A stretch of 64,000 nt of DNA. Origin: Cynocephalus volans. Taxonomy: Eukaryota > Chordata > Mammalia > Dermoptera > Cynocephalidae. Every line of letters starts with the position of its first letter. The stretch's first letter is position 1. The stretch covers positions 89,916,427 to 89,980,426 of the forward strand of contig NC_084472.1 of the NCBI RefSeq assembly GCF_027409185.1, written 5' to 3'. Shown piece by piece: positions 1-12,912 of this stretch. The position numbers and the translations under genes were made by a program. Under the pieces are notes generated by a model. The model ran no database searches. It was not told where the DNA came from and worked only from the letters and a program-made list of their open reading frames with translations.

Positions 1-204
1 GCTGCTCGTATCTGGTTGTGGTACTGGCTGCAGAGAATGCCTGCCAAAACTAGGAGCAAGAGTCAAGAAAGGTGACCCAGGCCAAAATAATAAGCATAAA
101 GAAAAATATTCTGTTCATGGGCTCATTTCAATTTCAGGCATAAATTAACTGTGAGAATCAGTTATGGCACAACTGCTTCATTTCATCTTTTCAAAATTCC
201 TCTG

Positions 205-281
205 CAGGGCTGGCTTGTTTGCTCAGCTGGTTAGAGTGCAGTGTCGTAACACCAAGGCCAGGGGTTCAGATCACAAACAAA
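205..281 (+). mobile_element. tRNA-Ile-derived SINE, old copy
   Basis: The region GCTGGCTTGTTTGCTCAGCT to GGGTTCAGATC resembles the tRNA-Ile gene from its acceptor side to box B. Near-identical flanks caaaattcctctg (192-204) and caaaattcccctg (282-294) are the target duplication. Confidence 0.82.
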
Positions 282-429
282 CAAAATTCCCCTGTAAATA
301 CTTTCCTTTCTGCATGAGTATTCTGAGTCAGGTCTGCCTTTGCCATTAACATCTATGTTCTTAGGTTTATGGTTCACTGGTCAATCACTGCAAACATTTC
401 TGGATAAAAAGACTGTGCATTACAGCATT

Positions 430-1530
430 ATTTATAATAAGCTTATGACCCAGTTGGTTCTAATTTATTAATTAGTTTTTACCAAGGAACCAGCTTTTGG
501 ATTTGGCACTACCTTTTTCTATTTTTTAATTTATTATTTTATGCTTTTACCTGTATTTAGTTTCTTTCTTCTACTTTTTTGGGGGGACTTATTTTGTTGT
601 TCTTTTTTAAAATTTTTTGATTTGGATATTCATTAACTTCTTTCCGTTCTTCCTTTTTTTGGACTGATTTAAGTACTTAAGACTATAAAGTTTCCCATGA
701 GCTCTGCTTTACTTGTATTCTATAGGTTTCATTATTGCTTTTCTAGAAATTTTACAATTTGTTTAATTTCTGTATCTTCTTTATGCCAAGAGTATTTGAT
801 AAAGTGGTTTAAAAATTCTTTAATGAAAAATTCCAAACACACACAAAAGTAGAGGAACTAGTATAATAAATTCCTATGTGCCATCACATAGCTTCAACAG
901 TTATCAATATATAACCAATCTTGGTTTTCTCACCCAAATCCCAGACATCTTATCATTTTATGTATAAATATTTCAATTACAAATAAAGAGATTTTTAATT
1001 TCTTAGTAGAAGAGTCATTCTGTTTCTGGTTTTATTATTAATGTCTGATTTTATTGCATGATGATCAAAGAATATTTTCTGTACTATTTATATTCTTAAA
1101 GTATCTGTAATACATAAATGGAACTGGGCACTTGAAAAGAAAGTACATTCCCTATTTCTAGGATACAGAGACCTATGTATATGTTAGATTTACCTTACTT
1201 AATGTCATAAACTAGAAGTAGTAGTCTACTAATGTAGGTTCTATCTACTTCCTATACCTCTTGTAATTTCTACTTTATGAATGGAGCTACTATGTTATTT
1301 GATGCATAAATCCCCATTACTATTAATCTTCTTGATAATTACACCTATTAGCATTACAAAGTGCCCTTATTTAATGTGGGTTTTTTGGCTTGAATTCCAT
1401 CTTATCTGATATTAAGATTAAAATCTCTGCTTCCTTTTTATTTGTATTTGCTTGTTATACTATAGCTTGTCATTTTGCTTTCAGTTTTGATCACACAGTT
1501 CTTCTCAACGCCTTAGGCCCTGTTATATGA
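430..1530 (-). mobile_element. Old L1 fragment, antisense
   Basis: AT-rich sequence that on the minus strand follows L1 ORF2 (for example the region reading ACCAGCTTTTGGATTTGGC and TTGCATGATGATCAAAGAAT on plus). About 800-1000 holds a different old repeat. Many changes and no open frame. Confidence 0.55.
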
Positions 1531-4500
1531 AAGCAACCTTATTAGTCAGGGTTTTTAGTTGCAAGCAACAGAATCCCTGTTAGTGAGTTAGCAGAAAATA
1601 CATTTATCAAAGGATATCAGGTAGCTCATGGTATTTCCAGGGGAACCAAAGAATTAGTCTAGTGGGCCAGGAACAATATCCATTCACCCCACAGGACTTC
1701 TCTCAGGCGTGATCCGATCACACCTGACACTGACCCTGCAGCTCACACCCCTGACACTGAGCAATGGACAATATCAGGACCTCTGTCACTGCTGTTCTGA
1801 AAGCTTGATGTCTCCCCACCACACCACACCACCTCTCCAGGAAGTGGTTCCACTGTCCTTTCTCATTTTGCCTTCTTCAAAATAAAAGTCTGACTGACAG
1901 AAGCTAGGTCCATTCCTGTGCCCTAGCTTCAAAGAAGACTGGACATTGAATTCTAGCTTCTATCTTCAGGAGGAGACTTTAGAATATGGGGACTTCCCCA
2001 AAATATAGAAGGTTATATTTGTCACAAATACAATAAATATCTTTTAAAGTAGTGACATAGAATCTTAGCTCCTAACTAAAAATAGTTAGCCAGATATTCC
2101 CCTGATATAATTTGTAGGGTTTTTTTGTTTGTTTGTTTGTTTGTTTGTTTGACATTTGAATGTACTCAGGAGGTTTTCTAAAAATTTCCCTACCTTTACA
2201 AGGGAATAATATGTGATCACAGGCTTTGCTTTTCCTTTCTTGACTTCTCTTAGGATGACATCTTCCTCCATTCCTATACCCCAAGCTCTCATTCTAGGCT
2301 TATGACTTCTTACTCAGGATGCTAGAATCTCTTCCAATGGCTCCTTACCCCTTTCTTCTCCTTTCTCCAAGCCATCATAGATAGTGCCCAATCCAAACTC
2401 TCTGGCATTATGCTTTAGCATGGTTGAACAGTCCATGCTTTATATAATCTCTTGGTTCTTTCTCATTTGGCAAACACATTCTGTGTAACTATGTCATGTT
2501 AGGCAATGTGCTTAGGGTTAGGGGAAACAAATGCAGGTAAGACAAAGCCTACTATCAAAGGGCTCTCAATCTGGTGGGGAAGACAGACAACTAAATAGGA
2601 AAATATGGCATAATTGAAAGTGCTACAATTGTGGCACCTAGAAAGGGTAGAAAGGGTACCCAAACCAGCCTGGCAGGCAGAGGTGATCTAAGGAGTCTCC
2701 TGGGAGAGAGTACCTCTAAATAGGGTGTCGAGGGATAAATTGGATTTACCCAGGAGAAGGAAGGCATTGCAAGCATAGGAAGCTGCTTATGCAGAGGCAG
2801 GCATGAGGGTGTTTAGTGCCTTGAGGCAAAACTGTGAACACTTCACTACCCAACTGCCCAAAATAATGTGGCAGGAGAGCACTGATATCTTTGGGCAAGG
2901 TACAACACAAGAGGAGTTGGGATACTTTTCTTAAAGCCGATGGAAGCAACCAACGGCTTTTAAGCATTTTGGAAAGATCACCCTAGCAACCCTACGTAGA
3001 ATGAATTGGAGGAGCGTGCTGGTGACAGGCAAAAAGTCAGAAGGCTCTTACCAAAACCCACGAGAGAAATCACGGAGTGGCAGTGGCAGTGGCTGTGGGG
3101 ATGGTGAGGGTGTGGGACTGAAGAGGTGTTAGAAAGTCATCAACACAACCTGATGACTGCAGAGCATCGTCAGAGCAAAGCAGAAGTCAAGGAAGACTAA
3201 CAATTTCTGTCTTGAGTGTCTACGTGAAAGAATTCTAAGTCAAAGCTATGGGAAGAGGTGCAGATTTGGAGAGAGAGAGTAGAGTGTTGTTATGAATGTC
3301 CTACGTTTGGGACATCCAGGAGGAATGATCCAGTGGGAATCTGGGAACCAATAAACACAAGTGGAGGCTGAAGCCATGGCAGTGGGGCAGATGCCCAGGC
3401 GAGGCTGTGGAGTGGTGCTTCTTAACCATGGCCGCACACTGGAAACTACTCCTGCCTGGGCCCTACCCCAGAGACTCTGATATAACAGGCCTGGGCAGTG
3501 AGAGAAGCACCCAGGGGATTCTAACAGGCAGCCTGGGCTGAAAACTGCTGGTATAGACAGAAAGATGTCAAGCCTGCAGGATGGCCCTCCCTGCCCTACG
3601 ACTTACCAGGCTGGTGATCATGGGAAAGCCATTAGTCTTTTTCATCATAAGTTTCCTCCTCTAGAAAATGAAGATCCTATTACTTCAAAGAATTATGAAT
3701 ATTAAATAAGATAATGTATGTAAAATGTCTATCACCATCGCTGGTACATACTGCAGACTGGACAGCACCAGGATTCACTGCAGGACCATGTCTGAGGAAG
3801 GGCATACTCTCAGCCTGCATTCCCCCCACAAAAGAATCGGGCTTTCTGTTTAGTAGCAAGGGAGATAAGGAATCTCCCACGCCTGTAATGAACAGAATGA
3901 TACCTGTCCATATGCATACAATCTGGCTGTCTCTGATCCTCACATGATAGTCTTTAGAAGTCAGTGTGAGATATGAAAGGTGGCATGATATCTCAACATT
4001 GAAAGCCACGTTCCAGCAGCTATGACTCTCAACTGAGATATGACACTGGAAATAAAACAAATTCATTTGCTCATGTAGTCCCTGGACAAATACTTATCAA
4101 GTGTTCATGTGTGCCAAGAAGGGTATCCATCAGCATTCTTTCAACAAACGTTATTCAGTACCTACTTTGTGCTAGACACCACACTAGGTTCTGGGGAAAC
4201 AATAATAGACAGGAGAGGTGTCTGTACCTCTGATGGGGACAGACCCAGCTCTCTGACACCTTGTCTAGCCTGTGCCCTCCTCAACATCAAAACAGCCACT
4301 ACCACCCCATAATTTCTCTCATGGGTGTGGGCAATAGCCTGGTAAGTTTTTTGCCTGTCACAGGTAGAAAGCTCTTCCAACCCGTAATCCATTCTACTAG
4401 TCACTCAAATAAATGTTAAATAACTGATTTTGTGTTACAACAGAGGTACATGATGCTAAGGGACCATAAGTGAAGGGGCTTTGATCATGTACAGAGGCCA

Positions 4501-4912
4501 GAGGAAGTGACATCGAACTGAGAACAGCAGGTGCCGACAAAAGCGGAGAGGGTGGGAGAGGTCTCTCAGCCCTTACAAGCCTTACCTGTCAGCTGGTTCA
4601 CATCTCCGTGCCCTTCTTCCCGGAACTGCCTCAGCCTGAAACACCCCACCGCTCGGTCCTCCAGCCAGCACTGCCCATCCTCCAAGGCTCACTCAAACCC
4701 ATCTCCCACTCCAGGTCTTTTCTGACTACACCCTGCTTCCCAATCACCCCTTCTTTGTGTGCCCACCACCCCCCATCCACTGGTCTATCATCAAACCTCT
4801 AACCCTTTAGTGCGAGAGACCGAGGTGGCCAAGTCTCTCTCCACTGGGTGGTCAGCTCCTCATGCAAAGTCTGTTTACTCTCCACCCAGCAGCCAGTGCC
4901 ACACCAGGTGAA
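1531..4912. other. Repeat-rich interval without genes
   Basis: 1545-1990 resembles an old interspersed repeat, 2131-2150 is a (TTTG)n tract and about 4080-4240 is L2-like. Open frames on both strands are short and resemble no protein. I see no gene. Confidence 0.5.
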
Positions 4913-4953
4913 TTAGTCAAGGCTCTTCAGAGAAACAGAACCAATAGGATATA
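4913..4953 (+). repeat. Old interspersed repeat, left piece (host of the nested pile)
   Basis: GAATTAGTCAAGGCTCTTCA and AGAAACAGAACCAATAGGAT is the start of a common mammalian interspersed repeat. Its middle resumes at 5661-5736 and its right part at 14038-14402, so one ancient element of about 0.45 kb is spread over 9.5 kb. Confidence 0.7.
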
Positions 4954-5660
4954 GAGTCATGCGTCATATAACAACATTTTTGTCAACAATGGACCACATA
5001 TGTGATGGTGGTCCCTTAAGATTATAATGAAGCTGAAAGATTCCTTTTGCCTAGTGACATCATAGCCACCCTAACATCATAGCCACGTAGTGCTTTTTCA
5101 TAATATGAAAACTTAGTGTAGCCTAAGTGTACAATGTTTATAAAGTCTACAGTGTGTACAGTAATGTCCCAGGCCTTCACCTTCACTCACCTCTCACTCA
5201 CTCACTCACCCAGAGCAACCTCCAGTCCTGCAAGCTCCATTCAGGGTGAGTGCTCCATACAGGTGTACAGCTTTTTATCTTTTATGCCAGATTTTTACTG
5301 TGCCTTTTCTGTGATTAGGTATGTTCAGATACATGAATACCACTGTGCTACAATGCCTATTGTACTCAGTATAGTAATTGTAGCCTAGGAGCAATAGGCT
5401 CTACCATGTAGCCCAGGTGGATTTTTTTTGTTTTTGTATTTTTGAGGCTGGCCAGTACAGGGACAGAACCCTGGACATTGGTGTAATCAGCACCACAGTT
5501 CAACCGACTGAGCTAGCCGGCCAGCCCCTCAGCCTAGGTGTGCCGAAGGCTATACCATCTAGGTTTGTGTACCTACACTCTATGATGTTTGCACCATGAC
5601 AAAATCACCTCACAACACACTTCTCAGAAAGTATCTACACCATTGAGTGACACGTGACAG
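4954..5660 (-). mobile_element. Tigger-like DNA transposon remnant
   Basis: Starts with a degenerate TIR (GAGTCATGCGTC) after TA and ends GTGACACGTGACAG. The inside, with TTATAAAGTCTACAGTGTGTAC and TCACTCACTCACTCACCCAG, matches a non-autonomous Tigger family related to the element at 62232. A SINE interrupts it. Confidence 0.7.
5420..5530 (-). mobile_element. tRNA-Ile-derived SINE inside a Tigger-like element
   Basis: On the minus strand: GGCTGGCCGGCTAGCTCAGT, TTGAACTGTGG and the box B region, then an A-rich tail (T-rich on plus at 5422-5440). Flanks agcccaggtg (5410-5419) and agcctaggtg (5531-5540) form the duplication. Confidence 0.85.
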
Positions 5661-5661
5661 G

Positions 5662-5694
<33 letters not shown>
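5662..5694. repeat. CA microsatellite
   Basis: About 16 CA units inside the old repeat that hosts the nested pile. Confidence 0.97.
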
Positions 5695-5695
<1 letters not shown>

Positions 5696-6259
5696 CATAC
5701 ACACATACATACAGAGAGAGAGGAAAGAGATTTATTCATTTATGTTTTTTATTTTTTTCTCATGTGTTACCTTTTATTTATTTATTTATTTATTGAATCA
5801 TAACTGATTATACATATTTTTGGGATTCCATGTTGACATATGTTGATGAAATCAATATTACTAGTATGTATATTGTTACAAATTGTACTTATTCTTTATG
5901 CTCCTTGTCCAATCTCTCCCCATCCCCATCTCCCTTCCCCCTCCCACCACTGATAACCTTAGATTTCTTCTCTCCTTCTCAAAGAGTAATGGTTACTCTG
6001 TTGATCTGCCACCTGGATGATCTGTCCAATGCTGAGAGGTGTGTTCAGGTCCCCCAATATTATCATAGAGCAGATGCTTCTTCTGTCACTCTGGACTGGG
6101 CTCTGTGGAGACAGACATCCTATTCTTTTCTTTGGTATCTGCTGGTGACTCTCCTTGTGTCAATGCACTCCAGTGGCTGGTGGACCATGTGTGTGGTGGT
6201 TGTGACATCTACCCACTTTTGCGGCAGCCGTGGTTACTGTGGTGGCTCTGGTGGGCTAC

Positions 6260-6837
6260 TGTGGGATAAACTAAAAAGCATATGTACTTCACAGGGCCTG
6301 GTTTTCCAAAGCCTTGCAGTTTCAAATATTGACCTTGCAAGGACAGGAAATTTTCCTCAAGCTATAAGTCTCTGGTGTGAGATAAAGATTTGTGGCACAG
6401 CAAGGTTGCTGGCTCAAGGACAGACTAGTAACTGATTGTTATGTAAAGATACTGAGAAACTGCTAGAGGCAGAAGGAATGTTTGCTAAATCAAGCCTTTG
6501 TTAGTGGATCACTTAATTGCCTAACAGACTGTCATCTGACTTGTTTTTACTGAATGTTACCAGTCTCTATTGTAAAACTTGTTAAACTGTACTTAGCAAA
6601 ACCCCACCTATGTCTCTCCTGTAACTTCTTGGTCTGGAGAATAAATGCAGGAAGAGAACTCCAATTCGTGGTTAATTTCCCAAATGGAAGAAATGCCTCA
6701 TGCTTGAGGAAGTTCTGGGATATTAACCCCTTTCTGGGGCTTCTCACTGCTCAAAAGAGATGGGCTTTGAGTAACCTTTGGCGGCTCTGTCACCCAGGTG
6801 AAAAAGGGGTGACAAATCTGTGGGAGGCAAAGCAACA
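6260..6837. mobile_element. Solo LTR, 578 bp, nested in the composite retroposon
   Basis: Begins TGTGGGATAAAC and ends GGCAAAGCAACA (TG...CA), with 6-bp duplications GGCTAC at 6254-6259 and 6838-6843. An AATAAA at about 6641 fits the R/U5 region of a plus-oriented LTR. Removing it restores the collinearity of the composite with the copy at 62626. No internal retroviral sequence is present. The family is not recognised. Confidence 0.82.
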
Positions 6838-7841
6838 GGCTACACCCATGGAGGTGATGTTTTTTACATGCTCCTTGGCGCTGATGGTGTGCCCAGTTGT
6901 GGGCAGGTGGTCTGGTCACAGTTCCATGCCTCAGGTCCCTTGGTGGGCCCCAAGGCACTGGTGATGTGCCTGGGCTGGAACTAATTTTTTGTCCTTTGCT
7001 TACATCTAAAACAGAGGAACTTCCTGTGGAAACCAATACTTGAGCTGTGTTGTTTAGCTAAACTGCTGCTTTGCTGCTGTTTCTCTAGGGAAGGCTTTTT
7101 GTGCAGCTCAGGGTTTAATGTTTTACCTTATAAGTACTTCTGGCTCTCCAGAGACTGGGTGCACCTGGGTTGTTTAGAAACTCTGATCTGGGCCTGAATC
7201 TTTTCATCAAACTACACCCCATGCAATTCTATACTCCTGACCAGTCTCCTCTGAGTGGTCCTGTGCTAATTGGGGGGCAGATCGGCTGTCCTTGCTGTGT
7301 ACCAGTGTTCTCCTGGTGGGCGCATCTGCCCCACCTCTCGTGCTCCAAACACTTCCCATGGGACAGGCCCTATGCCAGTCTCTTGCAATGACTCACTGGC
7401 CTCTGAGTGGCTCCCCTTTTTCAGCTGTTCTGCCTCCTCACTCCTACGTGGATCCACAGGAACCCTATTAGTGGTCTTGCTGTCCTGGATGCTGCCAAGG
7501 CCCTCTTCTCCCCTGCTGCCTCCTGAAGGGCACAGCTGTGGCTTCTGCCAGCTCCTGCTCCGTGCACTCAGCATCTCCAGCCTTTTTTTTTTTTTTTTTC
7601 TTTTTTTTCTCTATCTTTTTTTTCCCTTTTTTTTTCTTTTTTCTTCTTATTTTTTTTTTTAATTTTATTTTGTCGATATACATTGTAGCTGATTAATGCT
7701 CCCCATCACCAAAACCTCCCTCCCTTCTCCCTCCCCCCCTCCCCCCCTCCCCCCCTCCCCACAAACAATGTCCTTTCTGTTTGTTTGTTGTATCAACTTC
7801 AAATAATTGTGGTTGTTATATCTTCTTCCCCCCCCCCCCCG

Positions 7842-7885
<44 letters not shown>

Positions 7886-7899
7886 TTATATATTAATTT

Positions 7900-10800
7900 T
7901 TAGCTCCCTCCAATAAGTGAGAACATGTGGTATTTCTCTTTCTGTGCCTGACTTGTTTCACTTAATATAATTCTCTCAAGGTCCATCCATGTTGTTGCAA
8001 ATGGCAGTATTTCATTCGTTTTTATAGCTGAGTAGTATTCCATTGTGTAGATGTACCACATTTTCCGTATCCACTCATCTGATGATGGGCATTTGGGCTG
8101 GTTCCAACTCTTGGCTATTGTAAAGAGTGCTGCGATGAACATTGGGAAACAGGTATACCTTCGACTTGATGATTTCCATTCCTCTGGGTATATTCCCAAC
8201 AGTGGGATGGCTGGGTCGTATGGTAGATCTATTTGCAATTGTTTAAGGAACCTCCATACCATTTTCCATAGAGGTTGCGCCATTTTGCAGTCCCACCAAC
8301 AATGTATGAGAGTTCCTTTTTCTCCGCAGCCTCGCCAGCATTTATCGTTCAGAGTCTTTTGGATTTTAGCCATCCTAACTGGGGTTAGATGGTATCTCAA
8401 TGTGGTTTTGATTTGCATTTCCCGGATGCTGAGTGATGTTGAGCATTTTTTCATATGTCTGTTGGCCATTTGGATATCTTCCTTAGAGAAATGCCTACTT
8501 AGCTCTTTTGCCCATTTTTTAATTGGGTTGCTTGTTTTCTTCTTGTAAAGTTGTTTGAGTTCCTTATATATTCTGGATATTAATCCTTTGTCAGATGTAT
8601 ATTTTGCAAATATTTTCTCCCACTCTGTTGGTTGTCTTTTAACTCTTTTAATTGTTTCTTTTGCTGTGCAGAAGCTTTTTAGTTTGATATCATCCCATTT
8701 GTTTATTTTTCCTTTGGTTGCCCGTGCTTTTGGGGTCGTATTCATGAAGTCTGTGCCCAGTCCTATTTCCTGAAGTGTTTCCCCTATGTTTTCTTTAAGA
8801 AGTTTTATTGTCTCAGGGTGTATATTTAAATCCTTAATCCATTTTGAGTTGATTTTAGTATACGGTGAGAGGTATGGATCTAGTTTCATTCTCCTGCATA
8901 TCGATATCCAGTTATCCCAGCACCACTTGCTGAAGAGGCAGTCCCTTCCCCAGTGAATAGGCTTGGTGCCTTTGTCAAAGATCAGATGGCAGTAAGTGTG
9001 TGGGTTGATTTCTGGATTCTCTATTCTATTCCATTGCTCAGTGTGTCTGTTTTTATGCCAGTACCATACTGTTTTGGTTATTATAGCTTTGTAGTATAGC
9101 TTAAAGTCAGGTAGTGTTATGCCTCCAGCTTTATTTTTTTTGCTGAGCATTGCTTTGGCTATGCGTGGTCTTTTATTGTTCCATATAAATGTCTGAATAG
9201 TTTTTTCCATTTCTGAGAAAAATGTCTTTGGAATTTTGATGGGGATTGCATTGAATTTGTATATCACTTTGGGTAGTATGGACATTTTCACTATGTTGAT
9301 TCTTCCAATCCAAGAGCATGGAATATCTTTCCATCTTCTTGTATCCTCTCTAATTTCTCTCAGCAGTGGTTTGTAGTTCTCATTATAGAGATTTTTCACC
9401 TCCTTGGTTAACTCAATTCCTAAGTATTTTATTTTTTTGGTGGCTATTGTAAATGGGCAGGCTTTCTTGATTTCTCCTTCTGCATGTTCACTATTGGAGA
9501 AAAGAAATGCTACTGATTTTTGTGTGTTGATTTTGTATCCTGCTACTGTGCTGAAATCATTTATCAATTCCAACAGTTTTTTTGTAGAGGTTTTAGGCTG
9601 TTCGATATATAGGATCATGTCATCTGCAAACAGGGACAGTTTGACTTCATCTTTTCCAATCTGGATGCCCTTTATTTCCTTCTCTTCTCTGATTGCTCTG
9701 GCTAGTACTTCCAACACTATGTTGAATAGGAGTGGTGAGAGTGGGCATCCTTGCCTAGTGCCTGTTCTTAAAGGAAAAGCTTTCAGCTTTTCCCCATTCA
9801 GGATGATATTGGCAGTGGGTTTGTCATATATGGCTTTAATTATGTTGAGATACTTTCCCTCTATACCTAACTTATAGAGGGTCTTTGTCATGAATGCGTG
9901 CTGAACTTTATCAAATGCTTTTTCAGCATCTATAGAGATGATCATATGGTCCTTGTGTTTGAGTTTATTAATATGGTGTATCACATTTATTGATTTGCGT
10001 ATGTTGAACCAACCTTGCATCCCTGGGATGAATCCCACTTGATCATGATGAATAATTTTTCGTATGTGTTGCTGTATTCTGTTTGCTAGTATTTTAGTGA
10101 GGATTTTTGCATCTATATTCATCAAGGATATCGGCCTGTAGTTTTCTTTTTTGGTTATATCTTTACCTGGTTTTGGTATCAGGATGATGTTTGCTTCATA
10201 GAATGAGTTTGGGAGATTTGCGTCCATTTCAATCTTTTGGAATAGTTTGTAAAGAATCGGTGTCCATTCCTCTTTGAATGTTTGGTAAAATTCTGCTGTG
10301 AATCCATCTGGTCCTGGGCTTTTCTTTGTTGGGAGCCTTCTGATAACAGCTTCAATCTCCTTTATTGTTATTGGTCTGTTCAAATTTTCTACGTCTTCAC
10401 GGTTCAGTTTTGGGAGCTTGTGTGTGTCCAGAAATTTATCCATTTCCTCCAGATTTTCAAATTTGTTGGCGTATAGTTGTTTATAGTAGTCTCGAATGAT
10501 TCCTTGTATTTCAGATGAATCAGTTGTAATATCGCCTTTTTCATTTCTAATTTTTGTTATTTGAGTCTTCTCTCTTCTTTTTTTTGTTAGCCATGCTAAT
10601 GGTTTGTCAATTTTATTTACCTTTTCAAAAAACCAACTTTTTGATTCGTTGATCTTTTGAATTGTTTTTTGGTTTTCAATTTCATTCAGTTCTGCTCTGA
10701 TCTTAATGATTTCTTTCCGTCTGCTAACTTTAGGATTGGATTGTTCTTGTTTTTCTAGTTCTTTAAGGTGAAGTGTTAGGTTGTTCACTTGCCATCTCTC

Positions 10801-11726
10801 CATTCTTCTGAAGTGAGCATTTAATGCAATAAATTTTCCCCTCAATACTGCTTTTGCAGTATCCCACAGGTTTTGGTATGATGTATCATTGTTTTCATTA
10901 GTTTCAATAAACTTTTTGATTTCCTGCTTGATTTCTTCTTGGACCCATATGTCATTAAGTAGAATGCTGTTTAATTTCCATGTGTTTGTATAGTTTCCAG
11001 AGTTTTGTTTGTTATTAATTTCTAGTTTTAATCCATGTGGTCTGAGAAGATACATGGGATAATTCCAATTTTTTTGAATTTATTGAGACTTGATTTGTGA
11101 CCTAATATGTGATCTATCCTGGAGAATGATCCATGTGCTGATGAGAAGAATGAATATTCTGAGGTTGTTGGGTGGAATGTTCTGTAGATATCTGCCAATT
11201 CCAATTGGTCTAGAGTCTTGTTTAGATCTTGTGTTTCTCTACTGATTCTTTGCCTAGATGATCTGTCTAATATTGACAGTGGAGTGTTCAGGTCCCCTGC
11301 TATTATGGTATTAGTGTCTATTTCCTTCTTTAGGTCTAATAGAGTTTGTTTTATAAATCTGGCTGCTCCAACATTGGGTGCGTACATATTTATGATTGTT
11401 ATGTCTTCTTGATGGATCAGTCCTTTTATCATTAAGTAGTGTCCCTCATTGTCTCTTTTTATGGTTTTTAGTTTAAAGTCTATTTTGTCAGATATAAGAA
11501 TAGCTACTCCAGCTCGTTTTTCTTTTCTGTTTGCATGGTAAATCTTTTTCCATCCTTTCACTCTTAGTCTGTGTGAATCTTTATGGGTGAGGTGGGTCTC
11601 TTGTAGGCAGCATATAGTTGGGTCCTGCTTTTTGATCCAGTCAGCCAGTCTGTGTCTTTTAATTGGGGAATTTAAGCCTTTAACATTAAGAGTTGTTATT
11701 GAAAGGTGTTGATTTATTCCTAGCAT
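7900..11726 (-). pseudogene. L1 ORF2 (endonuclease-reverse transcriptase), one frameshift (copy 1)
   Basis: Two overlapping frames, 11726-11028 and 11055-7900, together cover the usual length of about 1275 residues. The first carries the AP-type endonuclease ([29 protein letters not shown]). The second carries the reverse transcriptase with its FADDM catalytic motif at 9616-9630 and the Cys-rich C-terminus ([18 protein letters not shown]). A single base is missing near 11035, where the other L1 has CCACAATGG. This breaks the protein just after the endonuclease. Confidence 0.92.
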
Positions 11727-11913
11727 TTTATTGGTTGTTTGGTTGTCTTAGGTGTCTTTTGTTCCTTGCTTTCTGATTTACTGTTTGCTTTCTTTGTTTG
11801 GTGGTTCCTTAGGTTGTAGATACTGTTTTTGTTAGCTTGTTTTCTCTTCATGAATGCCATTTTTATTGTACTAGCAGGTTTAGATTTTTCTTAGGTTTTT
11901 ATGGCAGTGGTAG

Positions 11914-12912
11914 TTATTTTTCAGGAACCAAACCCAGTACTCCCTTGAGGATTTCTTGTAAGGGTGGTCTTGTGGTAGTGAACTCCCGCAGTTTTTGTTT
12001 GTCTGAGAAATATACTATTTGCCCCTCATTTCGGAAGGATAGCCTTGCAGGGTAGAGTATTCTTGGCTGGCAATCTTTGTCTTTTAGTATTTTGAGAATA
12101 TCATCCCATTCCTTTCTCGCTTTTAGGGTTTGTGATGAAAAGTCTGATGTTAACCTGATTGGGGCTCCCTTATAGGTGATTTGACGCTTCTCTCTTGCAG
12201 CCTTTAAGATTCTCTCTTTGTCTCTGAGTTTTGCCAATTTGACTATGACATGTCTTGGAGAAGGCCTTTTTGGGTTGAATACGTTTGGAGATCGTTGAGC
12301 TTCCTGGATCTGAAGATCTGTGATTTTTCCTATACCTGGGAAGTTTTCTGACACTATTTTGTTGAATATGTTTTCAATGGAATCTCCATTTTCCTCCCCT
12401 TCTGGAATACCCATGACTCGGATATTTGAGCGCTTGAGGTTGTCTGATATCTCTCTCAGATTTTCTTCCATGTCCTTGATTCTTTTTTCTTTCTTTTTGT
12501 CTGCTTGTGTTATTTCAAACAGCCCATCTTCAAGTTCAGAGGTTCTCTCTTCAACTTCGACAAGCCTGCTGGTTAAACTCTCCGTTGTGTTTTTTATTTC
12601 GCTGAATAACTTCTTCAGTTCAGCAAGTTCTGCTACATTTTTTTTCAGGACATTGATTTCCTTGTATATTTCCTCTTTCAGATCCTGTATACTTTTCCTC
12701 ATTTCATCATGATGTCTAGCTGAGTTTTCTTGTATCTCATTCAGTTTCCTTAGAATTATCACTCGAAATTCCTTGTCAGTTTTTTCAAGGGCTTCTTGTT
12801 CTATAGGATCTAGAGTATGAGATTTATTAACTTTTGGTGGTGTACTTTCTTGATTTTTTGTATTTCTGGTGTCTTTTTTTTGGTGTTTATTCATTGTGGC
12901 AGGGGGTTTCAC
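11914..12912 (-). CDS. L1 ORF1 protein, intact (copy 1)
   Basis: 332 codons, uninterrupted. The ORF1 protein is the L1 RNA-binding chaperone that forms trimers in the L1 ribonucleoprotein. A long charged coiled coil (about residues 40-150, heptads such as LKKNVAELAELKKLF) precedes the RRM (about 155-250, with RSNIRVMGIPE) and the C-terminal domain (RPSPRHVIVKLAKLRDKERIL, ITYKGAPIRLTSDFS). Compared with the copy at 41101 I see six residue differences. Confidence 0.93.
   Translation of the reverse strand: MKPPATMNKHQKKDTRNTKNQESTPPKVNKSHTLDPIEQEALEKTDKEFRVIILRKLNEIQENSARHHDEMRKSIQDLKEEIYKEINVLKKNVAELAELKKLFSEIKNTTESLTSRLVEVEERTSELEDGLFEITQADKKKEKRIKDMEENLREISDNLKRSNIRVMGIPEGEENGDSIENIFNKIVSENFPGIGKITDLQIQEAQRSPNVFNPKRPSPRHVIVKLAKLRDKERILKAAREKRQITYKGAPIRLTSDFSSQTLKARKEWDDILKILKDKDCQPRILYPARLSFRNEGQIVYFSDKQKLREFTTTRPPLQEILKGVLGLVPEK

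Noticed and set aside
5830-6435. 201-codon plus-strand frame
   Set aside because: Crosses the border between the composite retroposon (antisense) and the solo LTR, so it cannot be a single gene.
8051-10486. Several plus-strand open frames of 60-165 codons opposite L1 ORF2
   Set aside because: They mirror the antisense of a conserved coding sequence and recur antisense to copy 2; no protein signature.
12320-12712. 130-codon frame antisense to L1 ORF1, repeated at 41301-41693
   Set aside because: Ser/Phe-rich reverse of the coiled-coil coding sequence, present in both L1s only because ORF1 is conserved.
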